This document shows positions 23,701-32,100 of a DNA stretch of 57,084 nucleotides, piece after piece. The notes beneath the pieces were generated by a model. It had not been told where the DNA came from and searched no databases. It saw only the letters and a program-made list of their open reading frames with translations. Origin of the DNA: Tamlana sp. 2_MG-2023 (GTDB lineage Bacteria; Bacteroidota; Bacteroidia; Flavobacteriales; Flavobacteriaceae). The stretch lies in the NCBI RefSeq assembly GCF_030548465.1, contig NZ_JAUOSF010000011.1, positions 1 to 57,084 on the forward strand, given 5' to 3'. The position numbers and the translations under genes are program-made. Within the stretch, counting starts at the first letter, position 1. Each line of letters starts with the position of its first letter.

Positions 23701-24041
23701 CAACGGGTCAACATACTTTAGAAATTAGAGCTACAGGAAGTAATAATTGGCAATGGAACTTGGATAAAATCAAGTTGACACAACAATACGTTTTGGATGC
23801 AGAGGATCACGAGTTGAAAGTAGTTTGGTATCCAAACCCTGCTCAAGATTTTGTTTCCATGGTATCAAAAAAACAAATTACATTGGTTCGTATATTTGAT
23901 ACTAAAGGAGTATTGGTAAAACAAATTGATGTTCGAAATACAGCAGCAACCTTATTGATTGATGATTTGCAAGCAGGAGTTTATATACTAGAAGTAGAAC
24001 TAGTTTCAGGACGTCAACAACAAAAAATAATTAAGTTATAA
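20799..24041 (+). CDS. Secreted right-handed beta-helix protein with Ig-like, CBM6-like and T9SS type A domains
   Basis: 1080 residues from ATG at 20799; an in-frame TTG 39 bases earlier would put a hydrophilic stretch before the signal peptide (MKPKTYASLLLALVVHVCFS) and is unlikely. Domains: beta-helix (about 22-620, starting IHVSKTGNDSNSGTEASPYR, as in polysaccharide lyases and related hydrolases), two similar Ig-like modules (about 625-747 and 754-859, both with RDV...F/LT.P.G.WL.NG), a CBM6-like carbohydrate-binding module (about 868-994, starting LTIEAELFLETGG), and a type A T9SS sorting domain (about 1009-1080). The fold suggests cleavage of an acidic or sulfated polysaccharide; the catalytic residues and exact family cannot be assigned by eye. 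Divergent from lacZ, so both probably serve the same glycan. Confidence 0.85.
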   Translation: MKPKTYASLLLALVVHVCFSAEIHVSKTGNDSNSGTEASPYRTIEKAANVAVAGDVVIIHEGTYEETLTPKNSGTAGNPITFRGAPGEAVIITAMQAVNNWTLDNGNVYKATVNWDLGQDNMCLHNNQLMDLARWPNNTPQNLFERDYLPACNTGTAGGSRSVLNYGNNRNGHEASIPYAGKWENGGTIHFYGGAGFLAWTDYITGSSANQINFYLNKNLNWINEKHHPGYTGHGVKRGEFFLQGIKEALDYKNEWFYSNNTLYVQIDGGGAPTDNTIQFRKRQQTINLNKNYIHVENLAVFGGEITLSGDNNRVYQVSSFYGNHTLNVINSFDSGRQSVLMTGRNNTVERCEIAWGGGNGVYDKGDNNKLLNSYVHDFNYLGNYDCVLNTRGATGGSYRNNTLTRAGKDVIQAYVDGGEFAYNDISYSMRIADDGGLLYTTNSRASKSSIHHNIFHDSDAREGRFKAAGIYLDNRSKNWDVHHNVVYNTEWTNVQINWDGTNLNIFNNTFVNGSATMGAWYNGYNQSNVKVWNNITEKEASDRPGNQEDEHTWEPTADKQNNLVSATSFNNITNNDFTLKANAQAIDYGRVIDLNGINYTDGYQGANPDVGAYEYGNTPWVAGISWSGSASGTCYGLPGETCSNSATDSVSFTQTVDAMEPELSFEVPVRYSATETRDVYAVFTAPDGTWLGNGMETVPAGSGSVAISIDLPSLPELGEDYKISIAIRPTGSSNWVDNLDEAVIFTDILEAVITDDYVEFVNLPSEFVQTTSIEVEVAYKAVAPRDVSVVLTQPNGAWLANGKVTVEAGTGTVAITIPLNALPALGEDYKLDATIRTVGGGYADNTHNQYQLVDIVEALLEDAPQGLTIEAELFLETGGTYVDDLGTGVNKGEFGINYVNNEDWAKYTFNVTEGGTYELTYLISSPSDNAEITILIDGVAVSVDAVENNGAWDTYQELIAQNEINLTTGQHTLEIRATGSNNWQWNLDKIKLTQQYVLDAEDHELKVVWYPNPAQDFVSMVSKKQITLVRIFDTKGVLVKQIDVRNTAATLLIDDLQAGVYILEVELVSGRQQQKIIKL

Positions 24042-24067
24042 AGTAGTGATATTCTTTTTTTAAGATG

Positions 24068-24100
24068 AAAGGCTTCAGAAAACTGAGGCCCTTTTTCTTT
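24068..24100 (+). terminator. Rho-independent terminator of the beta-helix gene
   Basis: GGCTTCAG and CTGAGGCC pair (one G-T wobble) around AAAA and are followed by CTTTTTCTTT, 26 bases past the stop codon. Confidence 0.85.
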
Positions 24101-24778
24101 AGAGATGGTCGAAAACTAAAACAAGACTTACCCGCTCCCGCTAGTCTTCGACTAGTGGTCTACAAAGCCCTTACTTCAACCTTCCCTCCATAGAACGCCT
24201 CTCCCATGCCTATAAAGCAATACATAAATATATACCTTTAATCCTTATTTTGAAAACAGTTTTTTTTACAAAAGCCTAGCCATATCTATATTTTGAGCAC
24301 CTAGAAACATAGGCAACCAAACACAAACTACGGGCACTAAATAACGGATTGTGATTTTTTGATTTTTTATTCATGTAGGTTAGTTTGGTTTTTGGTTTGG
24401 GGATTTCTAATTTGAAACTAGTTTATTGTCTGGGCCATATTTTTGTTTTAAAAATAACAGTAGCCCTTTGTCAATGTATTTTAATCGTTTTTATTGGACA
24501 AACATCAAAGCTTACCTTGTTGGTCAGTTATATTAGTTACATAACTTTACCCCCGTTTAAACGAGGGGTATATTTAATTGTCTTTTCATAAAAAATACCT
24601 GTACGCACTAAAGCATCCTTTTTAAACTCTTTAGTAAGCTACACTCTGGAGCCTTCTTCAGGAAAATAATTATCGGACTTATACAGAAACTTTCCCTTAA
24701 ACACAAAATACATAACGCCCCCTAATCTACATCTTTAAAGATCTATCTAAGCGCAGCATAATTATTGGGTTTCAACAA
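24101..24778. other. Gene-free spacer with small palindromes
   Basis: No supportable gene. A GC-richer patch at about 24130-24215 contains CTAGTC-TTC-GACTAG (24141-24155). At 24549-24569 lies a palindrome, ACCCCCGTTTAAACGAGGGGT less one bulged base. A 68-codon hydrophobic frame at 24385-24591 has no gene-like features. Confidence 0.5.
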
Positions 24779-24816
24779 TAAAAAAACCTCATAAACAATC
24801 CTTATTTACGAGGTTT
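24779..24816 (-). terminator. Terminator after the Sel1-repeat lipoprotein gene
   Basis: AAACCTC (24784-24790) pairs with GAGGTTT (24810-24816), and the stem is followed by a T run on the minus strand. Confidence 0.75.
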
Positions 24817-24878
24817 AAATTATCTTTTAAAAGCCGTTTCAGCAAAGCTTAAACGATCATTCCGTTTGTATCTTGTTC

Positions 24879-25643
24879 TTATTTATTCAAATACGCATCC
24901 AGTGGCTCTAAAATATTCTGAGTTGAAGTCATTTCTCCTGATAACGTTTGCGCTTCGCTAATCATTTCAGGTGTTAAACCTTTGGTCGATGCAATGTTAT
25001 TCCTTGCCGAATTTTGTGGAGAAGTATCCATAGTAGCTGAGGTTAGCAATAATGCAATACCAGCAACTTTATTTACCGCGACACCCTGACCACGAATATA
25101 CAGCATCCCAAGGTTACCAATGGCTAACCCATCACCTTGTACCGAAGCTTTACGATACCATTCATTCGCTTTATCAAAATCTATTGCCGTACCATTGCCA
25201 TTCTCATAGCACACCCCAAGATTAAATTGTGCTGCCGAATTTCCTTGCATTGACGATTCCCTATACCAATGCACTGCTTCCTCTAAATTTTTATTTGTTC
25301 CAAGTCCTTGCTCATACATTAATCCTAAATTGTACTGCGCATAAACATGACCTGCTTTGGCGGCCTCGGTAAAATCGTTAAACGCTGCTGGCATATTATT
25401 TTCACCTGCTGCTATAAGACCTGCTTCAAAAGCGGCCTTTCCTTTTATAGAATCCGTGGGAGTTTCTTGGACTGGATCAGTCGAAATTGCTTCATCCGAA
25501 CTTGTAGTTTCTGTTTGAGCAACAGGAGTGGTCTCTGTTTTTTTAGGACTTGAGGTTTGTCCTTTACAGGATATTAGTACTGCAAGGCAACTGCTTAAAA
25601 AAAAAGTGCGACATGCTAATGATAGTGGTTGTAGTGGTTTCAT
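24879..25643 (-). CDS. Sel1-like repeat lipoprotein
   Basis: 254 residues. The signal ends in a lipobox (LISC, about residues 23-26), so the protein is lipid-anchored in the envelope. After a Thr/Glu-rich linker (about 30-65) come Sel1-type repeats, for example AQYNLGLMYEQGLGTNKNLE and AQFNLGVCYENGNGTAIDFD, about 36 residues each, from about 75 to 190. Sel1 repeats mediate protein contacts; no enzymatic residues are expected. Stands alone, with its own terminator. Partner unknown. Confidence 0.85.
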   Translation of the reverse strand: MKPLQPLSLACRTFFLSSCLAVLISCKGQTSSPKKTETTPVAQTETTSSDEAISTDPVQETPTDSIKGKAAFEAGLIAAGENNMPAAFNDFTEAAKAGHVYAQYNLGLMYEQGLGTNKNLEEAVHWYRESSMQGNSAAQFNLGVCYENGNGTAIDFDKANEWYRKASVQGDGLAIGNLGMLYIRGQGVAVNKVAGIALLLTSATMDTSPQNSARNNIASTKGLTPEMISEAQTLSGEMTSTQNILEPLDAYLNK

Positions 25644-26084
25644 TTACTATGTATTATTTTAAAAAAAATTCTAATGATACAGAACGTACAGGTTAACGGC
25701 TTAAAAGATTAATCACTTAAATGAACGTCTTGATTTAAACTCAAAAATAGTATTTTATTATACAAAAGAAAGGTTTTTAGTACTTGAATCCTGCGTTTCT
25801 TAAATAATTACAAGTTCACCCCACCATAAACCACTTATAGCGCTAAATGCAAATATTCTTTTAGAAAACTACAATAATTTTAAACCCCACACCAAGACAT
25901 AAATTTTAACTGACACTACCATTTTTCACCCTGAAGTACTTCTTGGATTTTGCTCTAAGTTTAGAAAAAACAGACACCCCACTCATTAACCATCAATTAG
26001 TTGGGAATACCGACTCATATCAATTCATTTTTTATCAAGGTAAATGATTCAGATAATAAAATATAGGTTACCAAGAGAGACGAA
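25644..26084. other. Gene-free spacer before mnmE end
   Basis: About 440 bases between two minus-strand genes. I see no gene, RNA or strong hairpin; the promoter of the Sel1 lipoprotein should lie at its left end but shows no clean consensus. Confidence 0.5.
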
Positions 26085-27488
26085 CTATTTGCCAATACAA
26101 AAGTTAGCAAATATATTGCCAAGCAACTCATCGTTAGTGACTTGACCGGTTATTTCCCCAAAATGATATAGCGCCTGACGGATGTCAATAGCCATTAAAT
26201 CTGAAGATAAATTAGTATCAATACCATCTTGTACTTTTTGAATTTCTTCAAAAGCTTTTAATAGGGAATCGTAATGTCTGGTGTTGGTGACAATGGTTTC
26301 GTTATTGCGTAGCGCTCCTGTGTTTACAAAGCCGATGAGTTGGTTTTTAAGCGCATCTACACCCCTGTTTTCTTTAGCTGATAATAGAATATATTTGGAG
26401 TTTTCGATACCGCTTAAAAAGGTGGTTAAATCTTTTTCTTCGGCTTCTGAAAGCTTATCAATTTTATTCGGAACAATTAACAGAGGCTTTAAAGGGTATT
26501 TGTTTTTTATTTTTTCAATTTCTATTTGAAACTGTTCAGCATTATCCACAAATTGTGTCGCATCAAAGAGGTATAAAACCACTTGCGATTGCTCAATTTT
26601 TTCAAAGGTTTTCTTGATTCCAATACCTTCTACCACATCTTGGGTTTCACGTATTCCTGCAGTATCGATAAATCGGAAGCCAATACCTTGAATCACCAAT
26701 TCATCTTCAATAGTATCTCTCGTGGTTCCGGCGATATCACTCACAATGGCGCGGTCTTCATTTAAAAGGGCATTAAGTAATGTAGATTTCCCTACGTTTG
26801 GTTCGCCTACAATGGCCACAGGAATACCGTTTTTAATCACATTACCTACAGCAAAGGAGTCTATGAGTCGTTTTAAAACGAAGGTAATTCTGGAAATAAG
26901 TTCTTTAAATTGCGTTCTGTCGGCAAATTCAACATCTTCTTCAGCAAAATCAAGTTCTAATTCAATTAAGGAAGCAAAGTTTAAAAGCTCTTCACGTAGT
27001 TTGGCTATTTCCGAAGAAAATCCACCACGCATCTGTTGCATAGCAATTTGGTGACTCGCCTCGTTGTCACTTGAAATTAAATCGGCCACAGCTTCCGCTT
27101 GACTTAGGTCTAACTTTCCGTTTAAGAAGGCTCGCAAGGTAAATTCACCTGCATCGGCCATACGGCAACCATTTCGTAAAAATAACTGAATGATTTCCTG
27201 CTGAATATAACTAGAGCCATGACATGATATCTCTACCACGTTTTCTCCTGTATAAGAGTTCGGATTCTTAAAAACAGAAACTAAAACCTCATCAATGGTA
27301 CGTTCACCTTCCACAATATGCCCCAAGTGAATGGTATGTGTAGACTGTTTAGCCAATTGCTTACCTGAAACCGATTTAAACTGAGATTCAGCTATGGTAA
27401 TGGCTTCTTTTCCCGATAAACGAATGATAGCAATGGCACCTGCGCCAGATGGTGTTGCTAGTGCAACGATGGTATCTTGATTAATCAT
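26085..27488 (-). CDS. mnmE: tRNA modification GTPase MnmE
   Basis: 467 residues, normal for the family. With MnmG it builds the 5-carboxymethylaminomethyl group on wobble uridine 34 of certain tRNAs, in the cytoplasm. N-terminal folate-binding domain begins TIVALATPSGAGAIAIIRLS; the G domain holds the P-loop GEPNVGKST (about 228-236), the switch region AGTTRDT and DTAG, and NKID as G4. The C-terminal end FCIGK carries the conserved catalytic cysteine of the family. The ATG lies four bases after a TATTTTTG box, suggesting a leaderless or nearly leaderless mRNA. Confidence 0.97.
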   Translation of the reverse strand: MINQDTIVALATPSGAGAIAIIRLSGKEAITIAESQFKSVSGKQLAKQSTHTIHLGHIVEGERTIDEVLVSVFKNPNSYTGENVVEISCHGSSYIQQEIIQLFLRNGCRMADAGEFTLRAFLNGKLDLSQAEAVADLISSDNEASHQIAMQQMRGGFSSEIAKLREELLNFASLIELELDFAEEDVEFADRTQFKELISRITFVLKRLIDSFAVGNVIKNGIPVAIVGEPNVGKSTLLNALLNEDRAIVSDIAGTTRDTIEDELVIQGIGFRFIDTAGIRETQDVVEGIGIKKTFEKIEQSQVVLYLFDATQFVDNAEQFQIEIEKIKNKYPLKPLLIVPNKIDKLSEAEEKDLTTFLSGIENSKYILLSAKENRGVDALKNQLIGFVNTGALRNNETIVTNTRHYDSLLKAFEEIQKVQDGIDTNLSSDLMAIDIRQALYHFGEITGQVTNDELLGNIFANFCIGK

Positions 27489-27492
27489 AGGG

Positions 27493-27500
27493 CAAAAATA
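27493..27500 (-). promoter_or_regulatory. -7 box directly before mnmE
   Basis: TATTTTTG on the minus strand, an exact TAnnTTTG, four bases from the start codon. A -33 element is not evident. Confidence 0.45.
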
Positions 27501-27737
27501 ATTATAATAAACGAAGCTATGAAGTGTGAAAGACTATTCTTAAGAATTTTTATAGTGTTGAAATATCTCAATTATGAAGCGTAATTCTTTTTGTAAAATA
27601 AACAATTTCGTAGCTTAAAATTTTTTATTATCTTTAAATTAGTTAAAAAACCTACTTAAAAATTGATACTTTCTTAAAAATCATCAATTTACACATCAAG
27701 ACATCTATTATTCTGAACTCCCTAATTCAAAATAAAT

Positions 27738-28142
27738 ATGCCCAACAATGACACATCTATACTAAAACAATATATTCATCTAGAAACTTTAGATATAGGT
27801 CGCCTATACTTTTTTAAAAACTATGTGGTTGCAGAATTTAACGAAGGGGTGACTATTGATTTTATAACTTTTGAACCTTGCCACAGGCTCATAAAAAAAG
27901 CCTTTGGAACCGAAGATTTTGGGTTTATCAGTAATCGTGTAAACTCCTACTCTATCATGATTACTGAAGCTTATTTATTTAATAAAGCCTTTCCAACGGC
28001 TAAGGCCTATGCCACTGTAACCTATAACCTTAGTGCTAAAAAAATCACAGCCATTGAAGACCACTTTTTTAAGTTTAATAAAAAGGATTTTAATAATTTA
28101 GAAGAAGCTGTTGCTTGGGTGAAAGCTACTCTTAACAACTGA
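27738..28142 (+). CDS. Conserved small protein, possibly SpoIIAA/STAS-like
   Basis: 134 residues without signal peptide or membrane segment, so probably cytoplasmic. The pattern of short strands and helices (LETLDIGRLYFFKNYVVAEF ... FGFISNRVNSYSI ... AYATVTYN) recalls SpoIIAA/STAS-type proteins found in Flavobacteria, but no diagnostic motif can be cited, so the family link is tentative. It stands alone and converges with the S1-domain gene, whose stop is 21 bases away. Confidence 0.7.
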   Translation: MPNNDTSILKQYIHLETLDIGRLYFFKNYVVAEFNEGVTIDFITFEPCHRLIKKAFGTEDFGFISNRVNSYSIMITEAYLFNKAFPTAKAYATVTYNLSAKKITAIEDHFFKFNKKDFNNLEEAVAWVKATLNN

Positions 28143-28163
28143 TTATTCAATCACACACAGGTT

Positions 28164-28994
28164 TTAAACTAAATATATACCATCAGATTTTATTTCAATC
28201 TGACGTTCTTTATAAAGTGCCCCTATCGCTTTTTTAAAGTTCTTTTTACTCATTTGAAGCTGCTCTTTAATCGCTTCAGGACTCGACTTATCAGTAAGAT
28301 TCATATACCCTGAATTGTCTTGAAGCTCATGTAAAATACGCTCTGCATTAGGCTCTATATTACGATATCCTATTTGTCCTAAAGAAATGTCTAACTTATT
28401 ACCCGGGCGTACTTTTTTAACGATTCCTGTTAGTTTATCACCAACACTGATATCTTTATAAATCTGGTCTTTATAAATTAACCCCGAGTGGATTTTATTT
28501 ACAATAACATTCATACCAATATCTGAAGGGTGCGACACGATTAAATCAACTTCATCAAACTGTTGCACCGTTAAATTGGTATTATCTAAAAAACGATTGG
28601 TTTTACTTGAAGCGACTAGTCGTTCTGTTTTTTCATCTAAATAACAGTGCACCAAATACCAGCCCCCAGCTTTCATATTAAAAGCCTGCTCTTTAAACGG
28701 ACAAAATAGTTCTTTAACTAAGCCCCAGTCTAGAAAAGCTCCATAATCAGTAACTTGATTACAACGTAACAAAGCAAATTCACCACGTTTAATATATGGC
28801 ATATCGGTAGAAGCCACCGGGCGTTCTTCGTTATCTAAATAAACGAAGACTTCTAATTTATCGTAAATTTTAAAACTATCTGGAACGTAGCGCGTAGGAA
28901 GCAACACTTGATTGTCTTCATTATCGATTAAATAGATCCCGTGTTCTGATTCACGAAGTATTTCTAGCGTATTTACTTGTCCTAATGTTATCAT
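28164..28994 (-). CDS. S1-like RNA-binding protein, CvfB family
   Basis: 276 residues. CvfB/YitL-type proteins have three S1-like OB folds and a C-terminal winged helix; here the OB folds occupy about 1-60, 65-140 (GEFALLRCNQVTDYGAFLDW) and 145-215 (VGDKLTGIVKKVRPGNKLD), and the winged helix about 225-276 (AIKEQLQMSKKNFKKAIGAL). In Staphylococcus the relative affects virulence gene expression; in this group it is a general RNA-binding protein of uncertain role. A TACCTTTG box lies four bases before the ATG. Confidence 0.88.
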   Translation of the reverse strand: MITLGQVNTLEILRESEHGIYLIDNEDNQVLLPTRYVPDSFKIYDKLEVFVYLDNEERPVASTDMPYIKRGEFALLRCNQVTDYGAFLDWGLVKELFCPFKEQAFNMKAGGWYLVHCYLDEKTERLVASSKTNRFLDNTNLTVQQFDEVDLIVSHPSDIGMNVIVNKIHSGLIYKDQIYKDISVGDKLTGIVKKVRPGNKLDISLGQIGYRNIEPNAERILHELQDNSGYMNLTDKSSPEAIKEQLQMSKKNFKKAIGALYKERQIEIKSDGIYLV

Positions 28995-28998
28995 GCGG

Positions 28999-29006
28999 CA
29001 AAGGTA
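28999..29006 (-). promoter_or_regulatory. -7 box directly before the CvfB-like gene
   Basis: TACCTTTG on the minus strand, four bases from the start codon, the same spacing as at mnmE. This would give a leaderless transcript. No clear -33. Confidence 0.5.
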
Positions 29007-29039
29007 ATGATATTAACGAAAGATAACTTTATTGAAAAA

Positions 29040-29070
29040 CAAAAAACGCATAGAATCTATACGTTTTTTT
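29040..29070 (-). terminator. Terminator of the menaquinone gene block
   Basis: AAAACG.ATAG pairs with CTAT.CGTTTT (one mismatch), with T runs on both strands, about 50 bases past the menD stop and before the CvfB-like gene. Confidence 0.7.
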
Positions 29071-29121
29071 ATGATTGAAATTTCTCTTTATAATTTAATT
29101 TCAAATTATAAAAGCCATTAC

Positions 29122-30930
29122 CTATTTTGCTTCAGAATCTTTCGGTACTACTTTTTTCTTTGAAATCTCTTTTAAATTTTCAAAATAACCTAAAAGCACT
29201 TCGTCGTTAATTTTCTTAGGTGTGAAAATCTCTAATAATTTAGGCTGTTTACTTTCCGAATAAAAACTATTTAAAGAAGTATTTAATTTGTCTTCATCTG
29301 AAACCGATTCATAATCCAAACCATACATTTTACATAAATGTTCTGCTGAAAGGTTATGATTTGTTTCAAAATAAGTGTCGAAATTTTCAGTGTTTTTATG
29401 TCCTGGTAAAATTCTAAAAATACCACCGCCTTGATTATTTACAACAATAATTCTAAAATTGTTAGGAATATAATTATTCCAAAGTGCGTTACTATCGTAT
29501 AAAAAGCTTAAATCTCCAGTTACTAATACTGTAGGCTTATCTTCCCTTGCCACCGCACAACCAATAGCTGTAGAGGTACAACCATCAATACCACTAGTAC
29601 CACGGTTACAATATACTTCTAAGGTTTTATCTACTTTAAACAATTGTGTATAACGAATTGCCGAACTATTTCCTACTTGTAAAACACTATCGTCTGGAAT
29701 GGATTTTAAAACCTTATTAAAGACTTTTAAATCGGAATAAGGCGCGTTAATAACATAATCTTTATGTTTCTTTAATCGCTTCCCTTTTACGTCGAGCCAA
29801 CGGGTTTTATATTGACTTTTTACGTAGTGCAATATTTTAGGTAAAAAGGATTCAAAAAAGTGATTAGGGGTCGTTTCTATATGATTATCTAAACAAAAGA
29901 ACGTATCATTAGCTTGTTTACGATCGATATGCCAATGGTGTTTTGGCTGATAATTTCTTAAAAATTGTTTTACTTTTTTAGAAACAATTAAGCCTCCAAA
30001 TGTCACTAAGATATCTGGTCGAAGTTCTTCCTTCTCTTGTTCTGTTAATGGTGCTATAAACTGATCGATACTTGGAAAAAAACCATTATGATGAATGTTT
30101 GAAGTTGATTCTGTCAAAACAATGATACTATCATCTTCTGCAATTTCATCCAACCATTTCTTTTCTATTTTATTTGGCATATTAGAACCAACCAATATCA
30201 TTTTTTTAGGCGCTGTATCCCACTCTTCTAAACAAGATTGCAGGACGTAATCTTCAATTTCATGTTCTTTTGCTACAGCTTCAACTGTTTTTGGAGAAAC
30301 CGTTAGCTTATCTACAACCTCATAAAGCGGTTCGTCAAACGGAATATTAATATGAACGGGGCCCTTTTTCATAATCGCCATATTGATGGCTAAATTAATT
30401 TCTTCCTCGTTACTTTTTTGAATATTTTTCTGTAAACCCAGTAAACGCTCGAATCTATCTTCTACTTTGACTAAAACTGGAACTTCTTCATTTGAAGGAA
30501 TGTGTTTTTCATCTTTCAAATCCAACTTCAAATCGGTTGAAAACAAAGCATGATTTTCAAATACGTTTTTCTGATTAATAGTTTGTCCATCTCCTATGTT
30601 TATTAAATGCTTCGGGCGGTCTGCCGACAATACCACCAAAGGGATATTACTAAAATAAGCCTCTGAAACTGCTGGATAATAGTTTAAGAGCGCACTTCCA
30701 GATGTACAGACAACAGCTGTTGGTTGTTGTAATTGCTGCGCTATTCCTAGGGCAAAAAAACCTGCACAGCGTTCATCAACAATACTATAGCATTTAAAAA
30801 AAGGATCGTTAGTAAAACCTATTGTTAAAGGTGCATTTCTGCTACCAGGAGAAATCACAATATGCTTTACCCCTTTTGATTTACATAGTTGAATAACTGT
30901 TTGAGCAAGTGCAATTTTTGGATATGTCAT
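29122..30930 (-). CDS. menD: MenD, SEPHCHC synthase
   Basis: 602 residues. A thiamine-diphosphate enzyme joining 2-oxoglutarate and isochorismate to form 2-succinyl-5-enolpyruvyl-6-hydroxy-3-cyclohexene-1-carboxylate in menaquinone synthesis. The N-terminus has VISPGSRNAPL, typical of MenD; the cofactor-binding C-terminal domain has TSGIDGC and GDLSFLYDSNALW (GDL...N as ThDP motif). It follows menF by 48 bases in the same direction. Menaquinone is the main respiratory quinone of this bacterial group. Confidence 0.97.
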   Translation of the reverse strand: MTYPKIALAQTVIQLCKSKGVKHIVISPGSRNAPLTIGFTNDPFFKCYSIVDERCAGFFALGIAQQLQQPTAVVCTSGSALLNYYPAVSEAYFSNIPLVVLSADRPKHLINIGDGQTINQKNVFENHALFSTDLKLDLKDEKHIPSNEEVPVLVKVEDRFERLLGLQKNIQKSNEEEINLAINMAIMKKGPVHINIPFDEPLYEVVDKLTVSPKTVEAVAKEHEIEDYVLQSCLEEWDTAPKKMILVGSNMPNKIEKKWLDEIAEDDSIIVLTESTSNIHHNGFFPSIDQFIAPLTEQEKEELRPDILVTFGGLIVSKKVKQFLRNYQPKHHWHIDRKQANDTFFCLDNHIETTPNHFFESFLPKILHYVKSQYKTRWLDVKGKRLKKHKDYVINAPYSDLKVFNKVLKSIPDDSVLQVGNSSAIRYTQLFKVDKTLEVYCNRGTSGIDGCTSTAIGCAVAREDKPTVLVTGDLSFLYDSNALWNNYIPNNFRIIVVNNQGGGIFRILPGHKNTENFDTYFETNHNLSAEHLCKMYGLDYESVSDEDKLNTSLNSFYSESKQPKLLEIFTPKKINDEVLLGYFENLKEISKKKVVPKDSEAK

Positions 30931-30958
30931 TTAATCAGGATGATCTTGGTTAACACTC

Positions 30959-30966
30959 AAAAATAA
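30959..30966 (-). promoter_or_regulatory. Possible internal -7 box before menD
   Basis: TATTTTTG on the minus strand in the 48-base menF-menD gap. It may provide extra menD transcription; AT-rich sequence makes a chance match plausible. Confidence 0.3.
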
Positions 30967-30978
30967 GAAAACCAACAA

Positions 30979-32094
30979 TTATATAATACTTTTAATCACT
31001 AAAGATTTTGAAACGGTTTCTAACCATTCTTTTTCAGCATCAGAACCTTTAGTAATTCCACCTCCAACATATAATAAAGCTTGCTCATTTTTAAGTTGCA
31101 TACAGCGCAAATTCACGTATAATTGTGTGCTATTTTTAGTTAGAGCATAGGCTCTGTTTTCTATATTTCGCCTTCCAGAACGTGGCGCAACGGTCTTTTC
31201 TATATTTAATTCCCCTAAAAAACCTGTATAATATTCACGGTTATAATTTTCATTTTTTAAAATAAATGCTTTGGCACTTTCCTTAGGTAAACCACAAACC
31301 GCTGGTGTAGGGTGCAGTGCATCAATGACACTTTTTAAAGAAACTTCATCTTTTAATTGTGCAGAAATCATAGTTTTTAAGTGTAGTAGATTTCCTGTTT
31401 TTACGGTTTCTACTTCCGAAGCCTTAAAACTTTCTGCCAATGGTTTTAAATGATCTAAGATAAAATCGGTTACAAACTGCTGTTCTTGTATTTCTTTTTC
31501 CTGCCAAGTCACTTCTAAATTCCCTTGATAGTTTTGAGTACCGGCCAAAGCCATAATAGAAAATCGTTTGCCTTCTATTTTAATTAGAGTTTCTGGTGTA
31601 GCGCCCAGCCATAAACCAACTTTTGGGTGATACCAACAATAAACATAAGCCGATTTATAGGTGTTTAATAAATTCTTTAAGATTTTTAAAGGATCTGCTT
31701 TGCGGAGTTGGACAGCTTCCTTTCGGGATAGCACCACCTTTTTAAAAACATCATTTTTAATAGCTTCAACACCTTGATTAACTAAGTTGATGTGAAATAT
31801 TTTGTCCTCTGCAGTGGCTGTACTATTTACAGTTGAAGTTTTATCTGTAACTGAAGTTTCAAAAACCGTAGTTAATGTTTCTGAAAATTCCGAAGGCATT
31901 AATATGCTTTTTTCTGAATTATCAAATGGTGCGAAAACAAAACCCTTTTCTGTATAATCTTCAGAAAGATATAACTCGTCATTATTTTGCAACAAACCAT
32001 TTAACTCTGAAGCATTCGGTTTTCTATAAGCTACAAATGGCAAATTGTTTGTATACTGCGTTTTTATACGTTCAAAAAAAGCTCCTGAAGTCAT
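30979..32094 (-). CDS. menF: Isochorismate synthase (MenF type)
   Basis: 371 residues. A chorismate-binding enzyme converting chorismate to isochorismate, the substrate of the neighbouring MenD. Family signatures are seen in the C-terminal half: VVLSRKEAVQL, GATPETLIKIEG, MALAGTQ, HPTPAVCGLPKESA and the closing YVGGGITKGSDAEKEWLET. It is short at the N-terminus, as is common in Bacteroidota. Six bases separate it from the upstream thioesterase gene, so thioesterase, menF and menD form an operon. Salicylate or siderophore use of isochorismate is unlikely given menD. Confidence 0.93.
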   Translation of the reverse strand: MTSGAFFERIKTQYTNNLPFVAYRKPNASELNGLLQNNDELYLSEDYTEKGFVFAPFDNSEKSILMPSEFSETLTTVFETSVTDKTSTVNSTATAEDKIFHINLVNQGVEAIKNDVFKKVVLSRKEAVQLRKADPLKILKNLLNTYKSAYVYCWYHPKVGLWLGATPETLIKIEGKRFSIMALAGTQNYQGNLEVTWQEKEIQEQQFVTDFILDHLKPLAESFKASEVETVKTGNLLHLKTMISAQLKDEVSLKSVIDALHPTPAVCGLPKESAKAFILKNENYNREYYTGFLGELNIEKTVAPRSGRRNIENRAYALTKNSTQLYVNLRCMQLKNEQALLYVGGGITKGSDAEKEWLETVSKSLVIKSII

Positions 32095-32100
32095 GTAAAT

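Noticed and set aside
24385-24591. 68-codon hydrophobic plus-strand frame
   Set aside because: Low-complexity hydrophobic peptide from AT-rich spacer, with no start context or conservation signal.
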